Numbered from the stretch's first letter, positions 24,794 to 34,956 are shown. The stretch: DNA of 35,748 nt from Caedibacter sp. 37-49 (GCA_001898725.1 MKUV01000073.1:1-35748); one strand, 5' to 3'. The notes: generated from the sequence alone by a model not told the origin. A program made the numbers and translations.

Positions 24794-25928
24794 GGTTAGC
24801 TTCCCCTTGCAAACGACGACGTGTAAGCCCAAGAATCATTCCGAAACTCATGGCTAAAGCTAACATAGAAGAACCACCGTAACTGATAAAAGGAAGTGTC
24901 ATTCCTTTTGTCGGAATCAGACTTAATGTTGATGCGATATTAATCATGGCTTGTAAACCTAGCTGCATAATGAGACCTGATACAGCAAGCACGATAAAAA
25001 AGTTATTCTCGTTAAGCATACGACTAATTGTTCTTAAGACAAGGAATGCGAACAAGCCTAAAATAATAATGCAAAGAACAAATCCAAATTCCTCTGCAGC
25101 TACAGCATAAATAAAATCAGCATGAGCATCTGGTAAATGCTTTTTAATGATACCTTCGCCAGGACCTTGCCCTAAAAAACCTCCATTCATAAAGGCTTCT
25201 AAAGATTGTGTTATTTGATATCTATCAGAATATTTATCTCCAGCATCACGTGCTAAAAAACGATCTATGCGCTGCGTCACGTGAGGGAAGAGAAAATAAG
25301 CACTACACAACCCACCTATACTTAGTGCTGCTGCCAATAAAACCCATAAAATAGGCAGACCAGCTAAAAAGAACTGCCCAAACATGGTTATAGTCATTAA
25401 CACGACCATTCCCATGTCTGGTTGTAAAAGAAGTAAAGCAATTGCAAAACCATAAAACCCTAAAGCTAAAATATTCCCAGGGAATTGTGAGTTAATTTCA
25501 CGTTCTGCTAACATCCATGCACTTAAAACAACAAGAGCAGGTTTTATAAATTCTGAAGGTTGAATAGAAAAACCTCCAAAATTTAACCAACGTCGCGCCC
25601 CTTTAATTTCGACACCAAAAAAAAATGTTACTATTAAAAGTAAAATCCCAATACTATAAATAATAAAAGAAAATCGACGAATTTTTTGAATATTCATTGT
25701 TGAAACAAAAAATATAATCAATAAAACAGGCAACAGATAAAAAGCATGGCGTTTCACAAAATAGAAAGAGTCTAAATGGAGACGTTCTGCAACGGCTGGG
25801 CTTGCCGCCATTGTTAATAAAAATCCTATTCCAAGCAAAAAGCTAACAGTTGCAAGTAACCAGTGATCAACAGTCCACCACCATCTGCCTAATAAGCTGT
25901 TATCTGTTCTTGCAAAAGGTGCTGTCAT
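24786..25928 (-). CDS. ftsW: Septal peptidoglycan polymerase FtsW (SEDS family)
   Basis: The 380-residue integral membrane protein polymerises lipid II into glycan strands at the septum together with the transpeptidase FtsI. About ten membrane segments are visible. Family marks are RRWLNFGGFSIQPSEFIKPA, LLLQPDMGMVVLMT, EEFGFVLC and the C-terminal LPFISYGGSSMLALAMSFG. The N-terminal cytoplasmic part is short. ATGA overlap with murD; overlaps murG by 8 bases. Confidence 0.97.
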   Translation of the reverse strand: MTAPFARTDNSLLGRWWWTVDHWLLATVSFLLGIGFLLTMAASPAVAERLHLDSFYFVKRHAFYLLPVLLIIFFVSTMNIQKIRRFSFIIYSIGILLLIVTFFFGVEIKGARRWLNFGGFSIQPSEFIKPALVVLSAWMLAEREINSQFPGNILALGFYGFAIALLLLQPDMGMVVLMTITMFGQFFLAGLPILWVLLAAALSIGGLCSAYFLFPHVTQRIDRFLARDAGDKYSDRYQITQSLEAFMNGGFLGQGPGEGIIKKHLPDAHADFIYAVAAEEFGFVLCIIILGLFAFLVLRTISRMLNENNFFIVLAVSGLIMQLGLQAMINIASTLSLIPTKGMTLPFISYGGSSMLALAMSFGMILGLTRRRLQGEANHE

Positions 25929-27307
25929 GATATTTTCCGCTCTTGTGGTAGCTTGCTGACTAGCTCTTTAAAAACTTCGCCTCTATGCTCGAAATCTTTG
26001 AATTGATCCCAACTCGCACATGCTGGAGAAAGTAAGACATAAGCAGGCCGTTCTGCATAAGAAATAGCTTCATAATAAGCTTCTTGAACTGCTCTTGAGA
26101 GCTCATGACACTGAAGATAAGATACTTTCCCTTCTAATATTTTCGAAAATCGTTCTTCAGCTTCACCGACAAGAAATGCCTTTTTAATACGCGAGAAATA
26201 TTGATCTAACCCATTTAGACCGTTATCCTTGGCACGTCCTCCCAAAATCCAGAAAATATTCTTTTCATAACAGGATAAGGCTTTTGCAGCAGCATCACTA
26301 TTCGTCGCCTTGCTATCATTGATAAAATGTACATCATCAATAACAGTCACTTCTTCAAGGCGATGTGGAAGATTTTTAAAAGTTCTAAGGCCTTCAATAA
26401 ATTGATCTTTACTAAGGCCTTCAAGCATAACAGCTGCATAAGCAGCAGCAATATTCTGCCAATTATGGTCACCAGGTAGATTATGGAAGGTTTTGAGATC
26501 TAAAACTTCTTCGTCCGTATTCTCTCTATTATCCATTAGCATGCCATTTAAAACATATATTCCCTTTGGAACCCGTGCTTTTACAGAAAATGGAATAATA
26601 GCATAAGATTCTTCATTTAGGAGTACACGATAAAGATTTAAACATTCTTCATCATCAATACTAATAATAACATTTTTAGGTCCTTTTTGAAGGCTAAATA
26701 TTCTTTGTTTAGCTTTCACATAACCTGCCATATCTCCATGACGTTCTAAGTGATCTGGGGTAATATTTAAAAGGAGTGATGTCTTCAAGAACGGTGTAAA
26801 AATTCGCTCGAGTTGGTAAGATGATAATTCAAGTACATAGGTCCCATCTTTTCCTAAAGAATTTAAATTCAAAGCGGCTTTACCAATATTACCACCGACT
26901 TCAATTTGGCGCTTTACTGTCCTAAGAAGATGAGCAATAAGCCAAGTTGTCGTTGATTTACCATTTGTCCCAGTAATTCCAATAAAGTTGGCTTCAAGTT
27001 GTGTTTGTGCAAGTAATTCAATATCACATATAATAGGTACACCTGCTTTATTTGCCAGCACTGCATATGGATGTGATGCCGCAATACCAGGACTTAATAA
27101 CAAAGCAGATATTTGATCCCAATGAAGAGTGGCTAAATCAACAACAGATATCCCTTGATCTTCTGCGTCCTTGCGAGAAAGACTATTATCATCCCAAGCA
27201 AAAACATGAGCATTTCCTGCTGTAAGCGCCAAAGCAGCCGAGTTTCCAGTCCGCCCAAGCCCAAGAATAGCAACTTTTTGATGTTCAAATCCTTTAACTT
27301 TTATCAT
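25925..27307 (-). CDS. murD: UDP-N-acetylmuramoylalanine--D-glutamate ligase
   Basis: The 460-residue Mur ligase adds D-glutamate to UDP-MurNAc-L-Ala. VAILGLGRTGNSAALAL opens the UDP-binding domain, ITGTNGKSTTWL (residues 111-122) binds ATP, and LNITPDHLERHG and INDSKATNSDAAAKAL are family signatures. The ATG at 27307 lies one base after the mraY stop and is preferred over an in-frame TTG at 27337 inside mraY, since the protein then starts shortly before its first fold strand. Neither has a strong ribosome site. Confidence 0.96.
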   Translation of the reverse strand: MIKVKGFEHQKVAILGLGRTGNSAALALTAGNAHVFAWDDNSLSRKDAEDQGISVVDLATLHWDQISALLLSPGIAASHPYAVLANKAGVPIICDIELLAQTQLEANFIGITGTNGKSTTTWLIAHLLRTVKRQIEVGGNIGKAALNLNSLGKDGTYVLELSSYQLERIFTPFLKTSLLLNITPDHLERHGDMAGYVKAKQRIFSLQKGPKNVIISIDDEECLNLYRVLLNEESYAIIPFSVKARVPKGIYVLNGMLMDNRENTDEEVLDLKTFHNLPGDHNWQNIAAAYAAVMLEGLSKDQFIEGLRTFKNLPHRLEEVTVIDDVHFINDSKATNSDAAAKALSCYEKNIFWILGGRAKDNGLNGLDQYFSRIKKAFLVGEAEERFSKILEGKVSYLQCHELSRAVQEAYYEAISYAERPAYVLLSPACASWDQFKDFEHRGEVFKELVSKLPQERKIS

Positions 27308-27308
27308 T

Positions 27309-28397
27309 TTATCGTAACTTAAGAGTAGAAAGGCCAATAAGCGCTAAAATAGTTGCAATAATCCAGAAACGAATGACTACTGTCTGTTCTGTCCATCCTT
27401 TTTTCTCAAAATGATGATGAATTGGTGCCATAAGGAAGATACGCTTCTTGGTCATTTTATAATATCCCACTTGCAGGATCACAGAAACCGCCTCTAAAAC
27501 AAATAATCCTCCAATAATTGCAAGAACAAGCTCATGTTTTATCACAACGCTCACTGTACCAAGGGCACCTCCTAAAGCTAAAGATCCTGTATCCCCCATA
27601 AAGACTTGTGCTGGAGGCGCATTAAACCATAAGAATCCTAAACTTGCCCCTACAATGGCAGCACAAAATACTGCAAGCTCACCTGCGCCAGGGATATAAG
27701 GAAGTTGAAGATAATTTGAAAATATGTGGTTACCAACAATATAGGTAATAAGGGTAAAACATAAAGCAGCAATCATAACAGAACCAATTGCTAATCCATC
27801 TAAACCATCCGTTAAATTAACAGCGTTAGAAGAACCAATTATTACGCACAATCCAAAAGGAACAAAAAACCAACCGAGATCAAAACTTAAAGTCTTTAGA
27901 AATGGAACAGAAAGTATAGTTTTGAATTCATTAGGACTGCCTTGCAAAATAAACCCTATGGCAATACCTGAAACAAGTCCCTGCCATAAAAGTTTTCCTT
28001 TACCAGAAAGACCTTTCGAATTGCGTTTTGTTAGTTTTAAATAATCATCTATGCTGCCTAATATTCCAAAGCCTAGCATCACAAATAAAACAGCCCAGAT
28101 ATAAGATTCCGTGAGGTTAGACCATAACAAAACACTGCAACTAATTGCAAAAAGGATTAAACCTCCCCCCATAGTAGGCGTTCCTTTTTTTGTAACTAAA
28201 TGCGATGCTGGACCATCTTCTCTAATAGGTTGACCCTCGCCTTGCTTACTTTTAAGCCAGCGAATGAACTTGGGACCTAAAACAAAACTAATTAAGAGAG
28301 CGGTCAAAATAGCTCCGCCCGTTCTAAAAGTAATATATCTGAAGAGATTAAATGGTTGGAAAAAAGCAGCATACGGATAGAGAAAATGATATAACAT
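27309..28397 (-). CDS. mraY: Phospho-MurNAc-pentapeptide transferase MraY
   Basis: The 362-residue enzyme with about ten membrane segments attaches phospho-MurNAc-pentapeptide to undecaprenyl phosphate, giving lipid I. The conserved cytoplasmic loops are present: TMGG near the N-terminus, the metal-binding [46 protein letters not shown] and [12 protein letters not shown] with its triple histidine. The length is normal for the family. It follows murF by 3 bases. Confidence 0.98.
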   Translation of the reverse strand: MLYHFLYPYAAFFQPFNLFRYITFRTGGAILTALLISFVLGPKFIRWLKSKQGEGQPIREDGPASHLVTKKGTPTMGGGLILFAISCSVLLWSNLTESYIWAVLFVMLGFGILGSIDDYLKLTKRNSKGLSGKGKLLWQGLVSGIAIGFILQGSPNEFKTILSVPFLKTLSFDLGWFFVPFGLCVIIGSSNAVNLTDGLDGLAIGSVMIAALCFTLITYIVGNHIFSNYLQLPYIPGAGELAVFCAAIVGASLGFLWFNAPPAQVFMGDTGSLALGGALGTVSVVIKHELVLAIIGGLFVLEAVSVILQVGYYKMTKKRIFLMAPIHHHFEKKGWTEQTVVIRFWIIATILALIGLSTLKLR

Positions 28398-28400
28398 GGC

Positions 28401-29828
28401 TTATATACCAACCGCACTTGCTTTATGATCTAAATTTAAAAGAGCCTCAACAAAAGCATACATCCGACCTCGATGTGCATATTGTCCTTTAGAACCTTTG
28501 ATCATTATTATATCACCCGGCTGTACACATCGAACCACTGAAGGAATAAGATCAGCTACTTCTAACGCATGCGCTCCTCGCATCTTTTCTGGAAGGCTGC
28601 GGTGTAAATGCTCCATTTTTTCGCCACACGTAAAAACAAGATCTACTTTATTTGCAATTAAATCAGTCTTAAGCCCTTCATGAATTTCTTGTGCTTTAGG
28701 TCCTAATTCTCTCATATCGCCTAAAATGGCAATTCTTTTTCCTGTTCCTGCTGGCACCAAAGTTCCAAGAACTTTAAGAGCAGCTTTCATTGAATCAGGC
28801 CCAGCATTATAGCTTTCATCAATAATTGTAATTTTACCCTGTTTAAAATTCACTTGGTGCTGAACTCCTCGACCTTCAGGGAGAACCAACTTCAAGAATA
28901 CTTTTGAAGCTTCAATTACATCTAAACCAAGAGCTTTGATTACCCCTAAAACACCTAAACTGTTGAGTGCCCAATGCTCTCCAACAACAGGGATGCGGTA
29001 CGTAAAAAGTGTCTTGTCTACCATTGCTTCTGCCCAAAGCCATCCTTCATCTATGGTGCATTTTACTAAGCGGCAATCTGCTTCTTTATGAGTACCAAAA
29101 GTTATAACTTTTAACTTTTTTGCTTTGGCCGCTGCATGTACTTTAGGAAACATTAAATCATCACGATTAAGGATAGCTGTCCCTCCTTCAGCCATGCCTG
29201 CAAAGATTTCTGATTTTTCAGCGGCAATATTCTCTAAAGAACCCATATGCTCAATGTGCATTTCACGAATTGTTGTAATCAAAGCAACATCGGGACGAGC
29301 AACACGTGAAAGAGGTGCTATCTCACCTGCATGATTCATTCCTATCTCGATCACACCAAAATCAAGTTTTGGCGAGATATTTGAAACAGTAAAAGGAACA
29401 CCCCAATGATTGTTAAAGCTCCTCTCACTTGCCTGTACAGAACCAAAATGAGACAATAAAAGAGACGTTGCATCTTTTGTTCCAGTTTTTCCAAAACTAC
29501 CTGTAATAGCTATAATTTTAGCCTTAGAGCGAGCACGAGCAGCTTTCGCTAAGTCATTTAAAGCCTGAAAAGTATCCTTTACCAGAATAAGACGAGAATC
29601 TTTCTCATAACCGGTAGGTATACGATCAACAATAGCACCTGCGGCGCCTGCTTCTAAGGCTGAGGCAACATAGTCAGTACCTTCAACCTTCGGCCCTTTT
29701 AAGGCGATAAAAAGATCCCCAGGATTTAATTCTCTAGAATCCTTTGAAACACCAGTCGCAACCCACTCTCCCTTTGTTTCAGCGCCAACAGCTTGTGCGA
29801 CTTCGTGTGCCGTCCATGTTGTCTTCAT
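28401..29828 (-). CDS. murF: UDP-MurNAc-tripeptide--D-alanyl-D-alanine ligase
   Basis: The 475-residue Mur ligase joins the D-Ala-D-Ala made by Ddl to UDP-MurNAc-tripeptide, completing the pentapeptide. SKDSRELNPGDLFIALKG is the N-terminal substrate domain. IAITGSFGKTGTKDAT (residues 107-121) is the ATP loop, and SFNNHWGVPFTV, EIGMNHAGEIAPL and IDESYNAGPDSMKAAL are MurF signatures. The ATGA overlap with murE indicates coupling. Confidence 0.97.
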   Translation of the reverse strand: MKTTWTAHEVAQAVGAETKGEWVATGVSKDSRELNPGDLFIALKGPKVEGTDYVASALEAGAAGAIVDRIPTGYEKDSRLILVKDTFQALNDLAKAARARSKAKIIAITGSFGKTGTKDATSLLLSHFGSVQASERSFNNHWGVPFTVSNISPKLDFGVIEIGMNHAGEIAPLSRVARPDVALITTIREMHIEHMGSLENIAAEKSEIFAGMAEGGTAILNRDDLMFPKVHAAAKAKKLKVITFGTHKEADCRLVKCTIDEGWLWAEAMVDKTLFTYRIPVVGEHWALNSLGVLGVIKALGLDVIEASKVFLKLVLPEGRGVQHQVNFKQGKITIIDESYNAGPDSMKAALKVLGTLVPAGTGKRIAILGDMRELGPKAQEIHEGLKTDLIANKVDLVFTCGEKMEHLHRSLPEKMRGAHALEVADLIPSVVRCVQPGDIIMIKGSKGQYAHRGRMYAFVEALLNLDHKASAVGI

Positions 29829-31333
29829 CCGTTATTTCCTTCCATTTTCATAAGGATCTTTTGAGCGACATCTCGATCACAAAAAGGATAAGTTATTGCA
29901 CCAATTGTTTGGCCTTCTTCATGCCCTTTTCCGGCAATTAAACAGATATCACCTGCTTCTGCTTTGTGAAGTGCAAAAGCGATTGCTTCTTCTCTAGACG
30001 CTATTTCATACGCTTCAGGAACACCTTCTAGAATTTGTTTGCGGATAGCTTGAGGGTCTTCAAAACGTGGATTATCATCAGTCACTATAATAGAGTCTGC
30101 ATAGTCTTTTGCAATCTCTCCCATCATTTTTCTTTTCGCTTGATCTCGATTACCACCACATCCAAAAATGACAATGATTTGCCCTTGCACATGTGCACGA
30201 AGAGATTTTAGAACTGTTTCTAATGCCAAAGGTTTATGGGCATAATCAACAATGACCGAAGCACCCGTCTTTGTTTTGCCGACAAGCTCCATGCGACCAT
30301 TGACACCTTGAAGTTTTTCTAAAGCTTTAACAGCCTGTTCACAAGGCATTCCGGTACTTACACTAATCGCGAAAGCTGTTAATACATTTTCGACCTGGAA
30401 CTGCCCAATTAAAGGCAGAAAAATCGTATAATTTTTTCCAAAGGCTTGAAACGCAATACGGCTTCCTCGTGCTTCAGTTACAATATTTTTGACATAAATA
30501 TCACTTTTTTCGCGCCCTAATGTAACCAAGCGTAAGCCTCTTTGTGCACAAACTTTTGCAATTTCTTGCCCAAAAACTGTGTTAGTATTTACGACAGCAG
30601 TTCCATCAAGACTTAGAACTTCTTTAAAAAGGCGTACTTTTGCTTGGAAATAAGCTTCCATTGTTTTGTGATAGTCAAGATGTTCATGACTTAAATTTGT
30701 AAAAGCTGCGACTTTAAAATGAACATGTTCTGCTCGATACATATCAAGCCCATGACTTGAGACTTCCATAGCAAGGTGATTGATCCCATTGTGAGCTAAT
30801 TGCTCTAAAAGAGGATAAAGAACTAAAGGTTCTGGGGTTGAAAATGAAAGATTGTGAAGTTCATTTTTTCCTAAATCTTTCCCTTGTACGCCCAAAGTTC
30901 CAATTGATGCAGATTTTTCTCCTAACAACTCCCATAATTGGCGTGTAAAAGAAGTTACTGATGTCTTTCCATTTGTGCCTGTAATGCCTGCAATAATATT
31001 TGGTTGAGAAGGAAAAAGACGGCTTGCTAAGGAACTTGCCATCAAGCGACTATCTAAAACTTCAAAAACGGCTATCTTCCGATTCTCTATAAGCGAAAGA
31101 AGATCAAAGCTTAAATGCATTCCTTGCGGAATTAATATAATGCTTGCTCCTTTCTGGATTGCCTCAAGTACATAGGGTTCATTGCTTGCCGCTGAAAGAG
31201 AAGGAATAACAAGGAAAAGATCTTGCTCTTGAACTTGGCGTGAATCGTCACGAAAAGTTTTAAATAGAAGCGATGCAGGAACAGGTTTTCCTCTTACTTC
31301 TTCTGGTGTTAAAAAATCAATAAGTCGCTTCAT
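29825..31333 (-). CDS. murE: UDP-MurNAc-dipeptide--meso-diaminopimelate ligase
   Basis: The 502-residue Mur ligase adds the third stem-peptide residue. GITGTNGKTSVTSF (116-129) binds ATP, and the N-terminal domain has DSRQVQEQDLFLVIP. The motif DNPR at residues 420-423 is the one that selects meso-diaminopimelate and not lysine, so the wall should be of the Gram-negative DAP type. LAMEVSSHGLDMYR and VIVDYAHKPLALETVL are further family marks. It lies 8 bases after ftsI. Confidence 0.97.
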   Translation of the reverse strand: MKRLIDFLTPEEVRGKPVPASLLFKTFRDDSRQVQEQDLFLVIPSLSAASNEPYVLEAIQKGASIILIPQGMHLSFDLLSLIENRKIAVFEVLDSRLMASSLASRLFPSQPNIIAGITGTNGKTSVTSFTRQLWELLGEKSASIGTLGVQGKDLGKNELHNLSFSTPEPLVLYPLLEQLAHNGINHLAMEVSSHGLDMYRAEHVHFKVAAFTNLSHEHLDYHKTMEAYFQAKVRLFKEVLSLDGTAVVNTNTVFGQEIAKVCAQRGLRLVTLGREKSDIYVKNIVTEARGSRIAFQAFGKNYTIFLPLIGQFQVENVLTAFAISVSTGMPCEQAVKALEKLQGVNGRMELVGKTKTGASVIVDYAHKPLALETVLKSLRAHVQGQIIVIFGCGGNRDQAKRKMMGEIAKDYADSIIVTDDNPRFEDPQAIRKQILEGVPEAYEIASREEAIAFALHKAEAGDICLIAGKGHEEGQTIGAITYPFCDRDVAQKILMKMEGNNG

Positions 31334-31341
31334 AAAATTCT

Positions 31342-33039
31342 CTAAAATTTTACATTTCGGAAAAATGCATCAGGCATTTCTTCTTCCTTTTCACTAGGGA
31401 GAACTCCTAGTATCGGAGCCATTCTGGCAATAATCCTACCACCTACTGGAGCAGCATTCCATCCAGCATTATTAAATCCGTAAGTTTTTTGCAAGCGTTT
31501 TGGATCATCAAGCATCACATAAACGATATATTGCGGTGTCTCATACCCTTTCCCAAGCACACCAATAAAGTTAGCCATTACTTTGTCTTTTTGGTAACCC
31601 CTACCAGAACGTAAGTTTGCCGTTCCTGTCTTTCCAAAAATCATATACCCAGGAATATTGGCTTTTCTACTGGTCCCATTTGTTACAACAAACCGCATTA
31701 ATTCACGCATAATACGAGATGTTGCCTCTGAGACCACGCGCGTTCCTTGAGATTCTTTGCCATGGGATTTAAGTGCTGTTGGAAATTTCCTTAATCCTCC
31801 GCCAACAACTGTTGCAACGCCTGAGACAAGCTGAAGAGGACTAATTGACAGACCGTATCCATAAGAGATTGTAATGGTCGCAGGATCATTCCATTTTTTT
31901 GGAAGCATTGGCGCCCCTACTTCAGGAATTTCAAAACGTGGAGCTTCTAAATACCCCAATTTTCGCATAAATTCCTTTTGCTTATCAGAACCACTTAATA
32001 AGGCCATTTTAGCCGCCCCAATATTTGAAGAATAAACAAAAATTTCGGCAACATTAAGCCATGCATTTTTTCCTCTGAAATCAGTCACTTTAAATCTTCC
32101 AACTTGAAGCGGATGAGTGGCATCAAACTTTGTTGCTAAGTTCACACTGCCTGTTTCGATAGCCATAGCCGTGTTCATAATCTTCATCGTTGAACCCATC
32201 TCATAAATGCCTAAAGTAACTTTATTAAAAAGCTCTTCTTCCGTTGCTTGAGAAGGATGATTGGGATCAAAATCTGGTAAAGAAGTCATGGCCAAGATCT
32301 CACCAGTTGAGACGTTCAATATAACGCCACATCCTCCACGCGCACCGAACTCCTGAATCCCCTTAGAAATTTCATCTTTAAGTACGTGCTGCAAACGAAT
32401 ATCTAGACTCAACTGTACGGGCTCAGCTTTTGCCCTAAGCTCTGCATCTAAGCCTTTTTCGATTCCAGAGATTCCATAATTATCGACATCTGTATAACCT
32501 AGAATATGTGCAGCAAGGCGCCCTTGCGGATAAATACGACGCTCATCTCGCATAAAATTAAGCCCTGGAATTCCTAACTTTAAAATATTATGGCGTTGCC
32601 CTGGTGTTAGATGGCGCGCAATCCAGATAAAACGACGATTAGATGAGAGTCTTCTAATAAGATCAGCTCTTTTTAAATTAGGTAGAACTGTCAAAAGTCT
32701 GTCTGCAACTGCTTGAGGATTCTGAATCACTTTGCAATTGGCATGAAGAGAAGAAGTAATAATTGTTGTGGCAAGTATTTCACCATTTCGATCGACGATA
32801 TTTGCACGCCCCATATAAACAGGTTTTGACAAATCTTGATCTGCTAACGCTGGCTCAACACCATCGCTTAGAACAGTCACCATAAAAAGACGGCCAGCAA
32901 TGATCAAAGTTGCAAAACAAAAGAAAACTGACGCAATTAGAAGTCTTGTACGGGCGCAATCTAATGCACCTTGCAAAGGGGCAATAGCTTTTTGACGATT
33001 AAATGATGAGGCGGCGGGAGAAAAAGTACGAAGCTCCAT
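31342..33039 (-). CDS. ftsI: Septal transpeptidase FtsI (penicillin-binding protein 3)
   Basis: The 565-residue class B penicillin-binding protein crosslinks septal peptidoglycan as the partner of FtsW. One N-terminal membrane anchor is present (LLIASVFFCFATLIIAGRLF). The dimerisation/pedestal domain includes GRANIVDRNGEILATT. The penicillin-fold active site has Ser283 in GSTMKI, SSN at 337-339 and KTGT at 470-473. All three motifs are intact. It is the target of beta-lactams. It starts 9 bases after ftsL. Confidence 0.97.
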   Translation of the reverse strand: MELRTFSPAASSFNRQKAIAPLQGALDCARTRLLIASVFFCFATLIIAGRLFMVTVLSDGVEPALADQDLSKPVYMGRANIVDRNGEILATTIITSSLHANCKVIQNPQAVADRLLTVLPNLKRADLIRRLSSNRRFIWIARHLTPGQRHNILKLGIPGLNFMRDERRIYPQGRLAAHILGYTDVDNYGISGIEKGLDAELRAKAEPVQLSLDIRLQHVLKDEISKGIQEFGARGGCGVILNVSTGEILAMTSLPDFDPNHPSQATEEELFNKVTLGIYEMGSTMKIMNTAMAIETGSVNLATKFDATHPLQVGRFKVTDFRGKNAWLNVAEIFVYSSNIGAAKMALLSGSDKQKEFMRKLGYLEAPRFEIPEVGAPMLPKKWNDPATITISYGYGLSISPLQLVSGVATVVGGGLRKFPTALKSHGKESQGTRVVSEATSRIMRELMRFVVTNGTSRKANIPGYMIFGKTGTANLRSGRGYQKDKVMANFIGVLGKGYETPQYIVYVMLDDPKRLQKTYGFNNAGWNAAPVGGRIIARMAPILGVLPSEKEEEMPDAFFRNVKF

Positions 33040-33048
33040 GTAAGTTTC

Positions 33049-33372
33049 TCAACGAGGTTCGGTAAAAGTAGCAAGATGAATAGGGGCCGTTTCCTCAAAA
33101 GTACGTGATGGTAATTGCTCATACGAAACAAGCTGCGTTCCTTTTAAAGGAGCTGCCCCTAAATGGTTCTCAACCAATAGCTGTAGACGACTAGGCTCAT
33201 TTAAATAACTCCATTCTGCACCTAAGAGTTGCAGTGTTTCTTCTGTTTTACGTATATTTCCTTGGGCGATAATTAAAGTATTTTCAATCGCAATAACACG
33301 CTGTTTTACAGTATAATTTATGATACCTAAAACGAGTGCGATTAAAATAAAAATAAGCGTCGACTTTCTCAT
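33049..33372 (-). CDS. ftsL: Cell division protein FtsL
   Basis: The 107-residue bitopic protein has a basic N-terminus, one membrane segment (LIFILIALVLGIINYTV, about residues 5-21) and a periplasmic helix with heptad character, as expected for the FtsL/FtsB/FtsQ complex that activates FtsW-FtsI. Sequence conservation in this family is poor, and the assignment rests on topology and position between rsmH and ftsI. ATGA overlap with rsmH. Confidence 0.88.
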   Translation of the reverse strand: MRKSTLIFILIALVLGIINYTVKQRVIAIENTLIIAQGNIRKTEETLQLLGAEWSYLNEPSRLQLLVENHLGAAPLKGTQLVSYEQLPSRTFEETAPIHLATFTEPR

Positions 33373-34355
33373 AGTGAAAGCTCTCCTTGTCTTTCTATGG
33401 TAATATTTATTTTTTCTGCAGCTCTTAATTTCGCTGAACGCGAACGAGGATTATCCTGCATCTCTTCTATAGTTGCTTGCAGAGGTTTTGTTGTTAAGAT
33501 CTTCAAAGTTGCGTCATTAACTGTTGGGGAACTTGGTAGATGACGGGATATTGGCCTTGATGTTTGAGATTTTTTTCTGAAAAAATCTTTTACAATTCGA
33601 TCTTCTAGTGAATGAAAACTAACCACAACCAAATGACCGCCTGGCGCTAGCAAATCTTCGGCTGCTTGCAAGCCTTGTGAAAGTTCTTCAAGCTCACGAT
33701 TGACATAAATTCTAAGCCCTTGAAAAGTGCGCGTTGCCGGATCGATTCCATCTCGGCTTCTCGGCACAACGGACCGAACGATTTCTGCAAGTTGCAATGT
33801 CGTTGTAATTTTTTCTTGAGCACGTGCTTTTACAATCGTGCGCGCCACACGTCTCGCAAGACGTTCTTCTCCGTAAGTATAAATAATATCGCTTAGTTGA
33901 GCCTCAGAATATTGATTCACAACATCTTCTGCAGAAAGCCCTTCTTGACTCATACGCATATCCAAGGGCCCGTCAAATCTAAATGAAAAACCGCGTTTAC
34001 TTTGATCAAGTTGGGGGGATGAAACACCAAGGTCTAATGCAATTCCATCAACTTCCTTTATGCCCTTCCCTTCAAGAAGTTCTTTCATTTGGCTAAAACG
34101 CCCATGAAGGATGTGGAAATTTGGATTTTCTTTTTCTAATTCATAACCAAGTTGGACGGCTTCAGGATCACGATCAATTCCAAAAACCTTACAAGACGCG
34201 TGCTTCAAAATAGCCTGCGAGTAACCTCCCATGCCAAACGTGCCATCGACATAAATTCCTTCTTCATGCAACGCAAGAGAAGTCAAAACTTCTTGCAACA
34301 TAACAGGGACATGGGAATTGTTTGACACGTGAGAAGAAGGTGCTTTCCATACCAT
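33369..34355 (-). CDS. rsmH: 16S rRNA m4C1402 methyltransferase
   Basis: The 328-residue enzyme (MraW) methylates N4 of cytidine 1402 in 16S rRNA using S-adenosylmethionine. HVPVMLQEVLTSL opens the protein. VDGTFGMGGYSQAIL is the SAM-binding loop, and DGIALDLGVSSPQLD, RGFSFRFDGPLDMRM and VVSFHSLEDRIVKDFF are family signatures. It is the second gene of the cluster, 3 bases after mraZ. Confidence 0.97.
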   Translation of the reverse strand: MVWKAPSSHVSNNSHVPVMLQEVLTSLALHEEGIYVDGTFGMGGYSQAILKHASCKVFGIDRDPEAVQLGYELEKENPNFHILHGRFSQMKELLEGKGIKEVDGIALDLGVSSPQLDQSKRGFSFRFDGPLDMRMSQEGLSAEDVVNQYSEAQLSDIIYTYGEERLARRVARTIVKARAQEKITTTLQLAEIVRSVVPRSRDGIDPATRTFQGLRIYVNRELEELSQGLQAAEDLLAPGGHLVVVSFHSLEDRIVKDFFRKKSQTSRPISRHLPSSPTVNDATLKILTTKPLQATIEEMQDNPRSRSAKLRAAEKINITIERQGELSL

Positions 34356-34358
34356 CAG

Positions 34359-34829
34359 TTATGCTACCTCATTCACAGATGGAGGCGCTAATTTTAAAGT
34401 CGCCTGACGTTCCTGTATTCGCGTTCGCGCTATCTCTTGATGTGTTTCAAAATGTTCTGGACGCCAAATTTGAAATGTGGCACCTCGTCCAACAAAAGCG
34501 GCTGTATCTTCAATTCCAGCAAACGTAATAAGATCTTTAGGCAAAATAATTCGCCCGTCACCATCAAAAGGAATTTGCTCAGCATCTGCAAAAATGGCTG
34601 CTGAAAAATCGTCTTGCGCTTCTGAGAAAATATCGAGCTGATCAACGCTCTTACTCATTTGTTCCATACGTGCAAAACTATAGCATTCAATAGCGAGGGA
34701 TTTATAAGAACGAAAAGCAACAAACCCAGAATAACCTTCTTGAGAAAGCACAGAGCGATAAGAGGCAGGAACTGAAATTCGTCCCTTCTTATCAAGTTTG
34801 TTCAAATAGGTTGAGAGAAACAGAGCCAT
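34359..34829 (-). CDS. mraZ: Transcriptional regulator MraZ
   Basis: The 156-residue protein has the two AbrB-like swapped-hairpin repeats of MraZ: LDKKGRISVPASYR at about residues 12-25 and FDGDGRIILPKDL at about 88-100. It forms a ring-shaped oligomer and binds phased TGGGN repeats upstream of its own gene, usually repressing the division and cell wall operon. Such an array is present just upstream. It is the first gene of the 16-gene minus-strand unit. Confidence 0.96.
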   Translation of the reverse strand: MALFLSTYLNKLDKKGRISVPASYRSVLSQEGYSGFVAFRSYKSLAIECYSFARMEQMSKSVDQLDIFSEAQDDFSAAIFADAEQIPFDGDGRIILPKDLITFAGIEDTAAFVGRGATFQIWRPEHFETHQEIARTRIQERQATLKLAPPSVNEVA

Positions 34830-34880
34830 CTTCTACTCAATACTTTCTCTTGCCAAATAAAAGTTAAAGTTACGGTTGCT

Positions 34881-34936
34881 TGGTCTTTTATGGGATAGCA
34901 TGGGATTATCTGGGAGTCAATGGAGTTTTTTTGGGA
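34881..34936. promoter_or_regulatory. MraZ operator: phased TGGGN repeats
   Basis: On the plus strand TGGTC (34881), TGGGA (34891), TGGGA (34901), TGGGA (34911), TGGAG (34921) and TTGGGA (34931) follow at an exact 10-base period. The three central copies are perfect. MraZ of other bacteria recognises TGGGN boxes with 5-base spacers. Here they read on the strand opposite to mraZ and cover its likely promoter, so autorepression is expected. Confidence 0.8.
34892..34920 (-). promoter_or_regulatory. Likely promoter of the mraZ-ftsZ cluster
   Basis: On the minus strand TTGACT (34920-34915) and TATCCC (34897-34892) are 17 bases apart. The -35 is good and the -10 is poor. Both lie within the MraZ repeats. 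Transcription would begin about 55 bases before mraZ. Confidence 0.4.
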
Positions 34937-34956
34937 AATTTATCATTTCCACAGAC

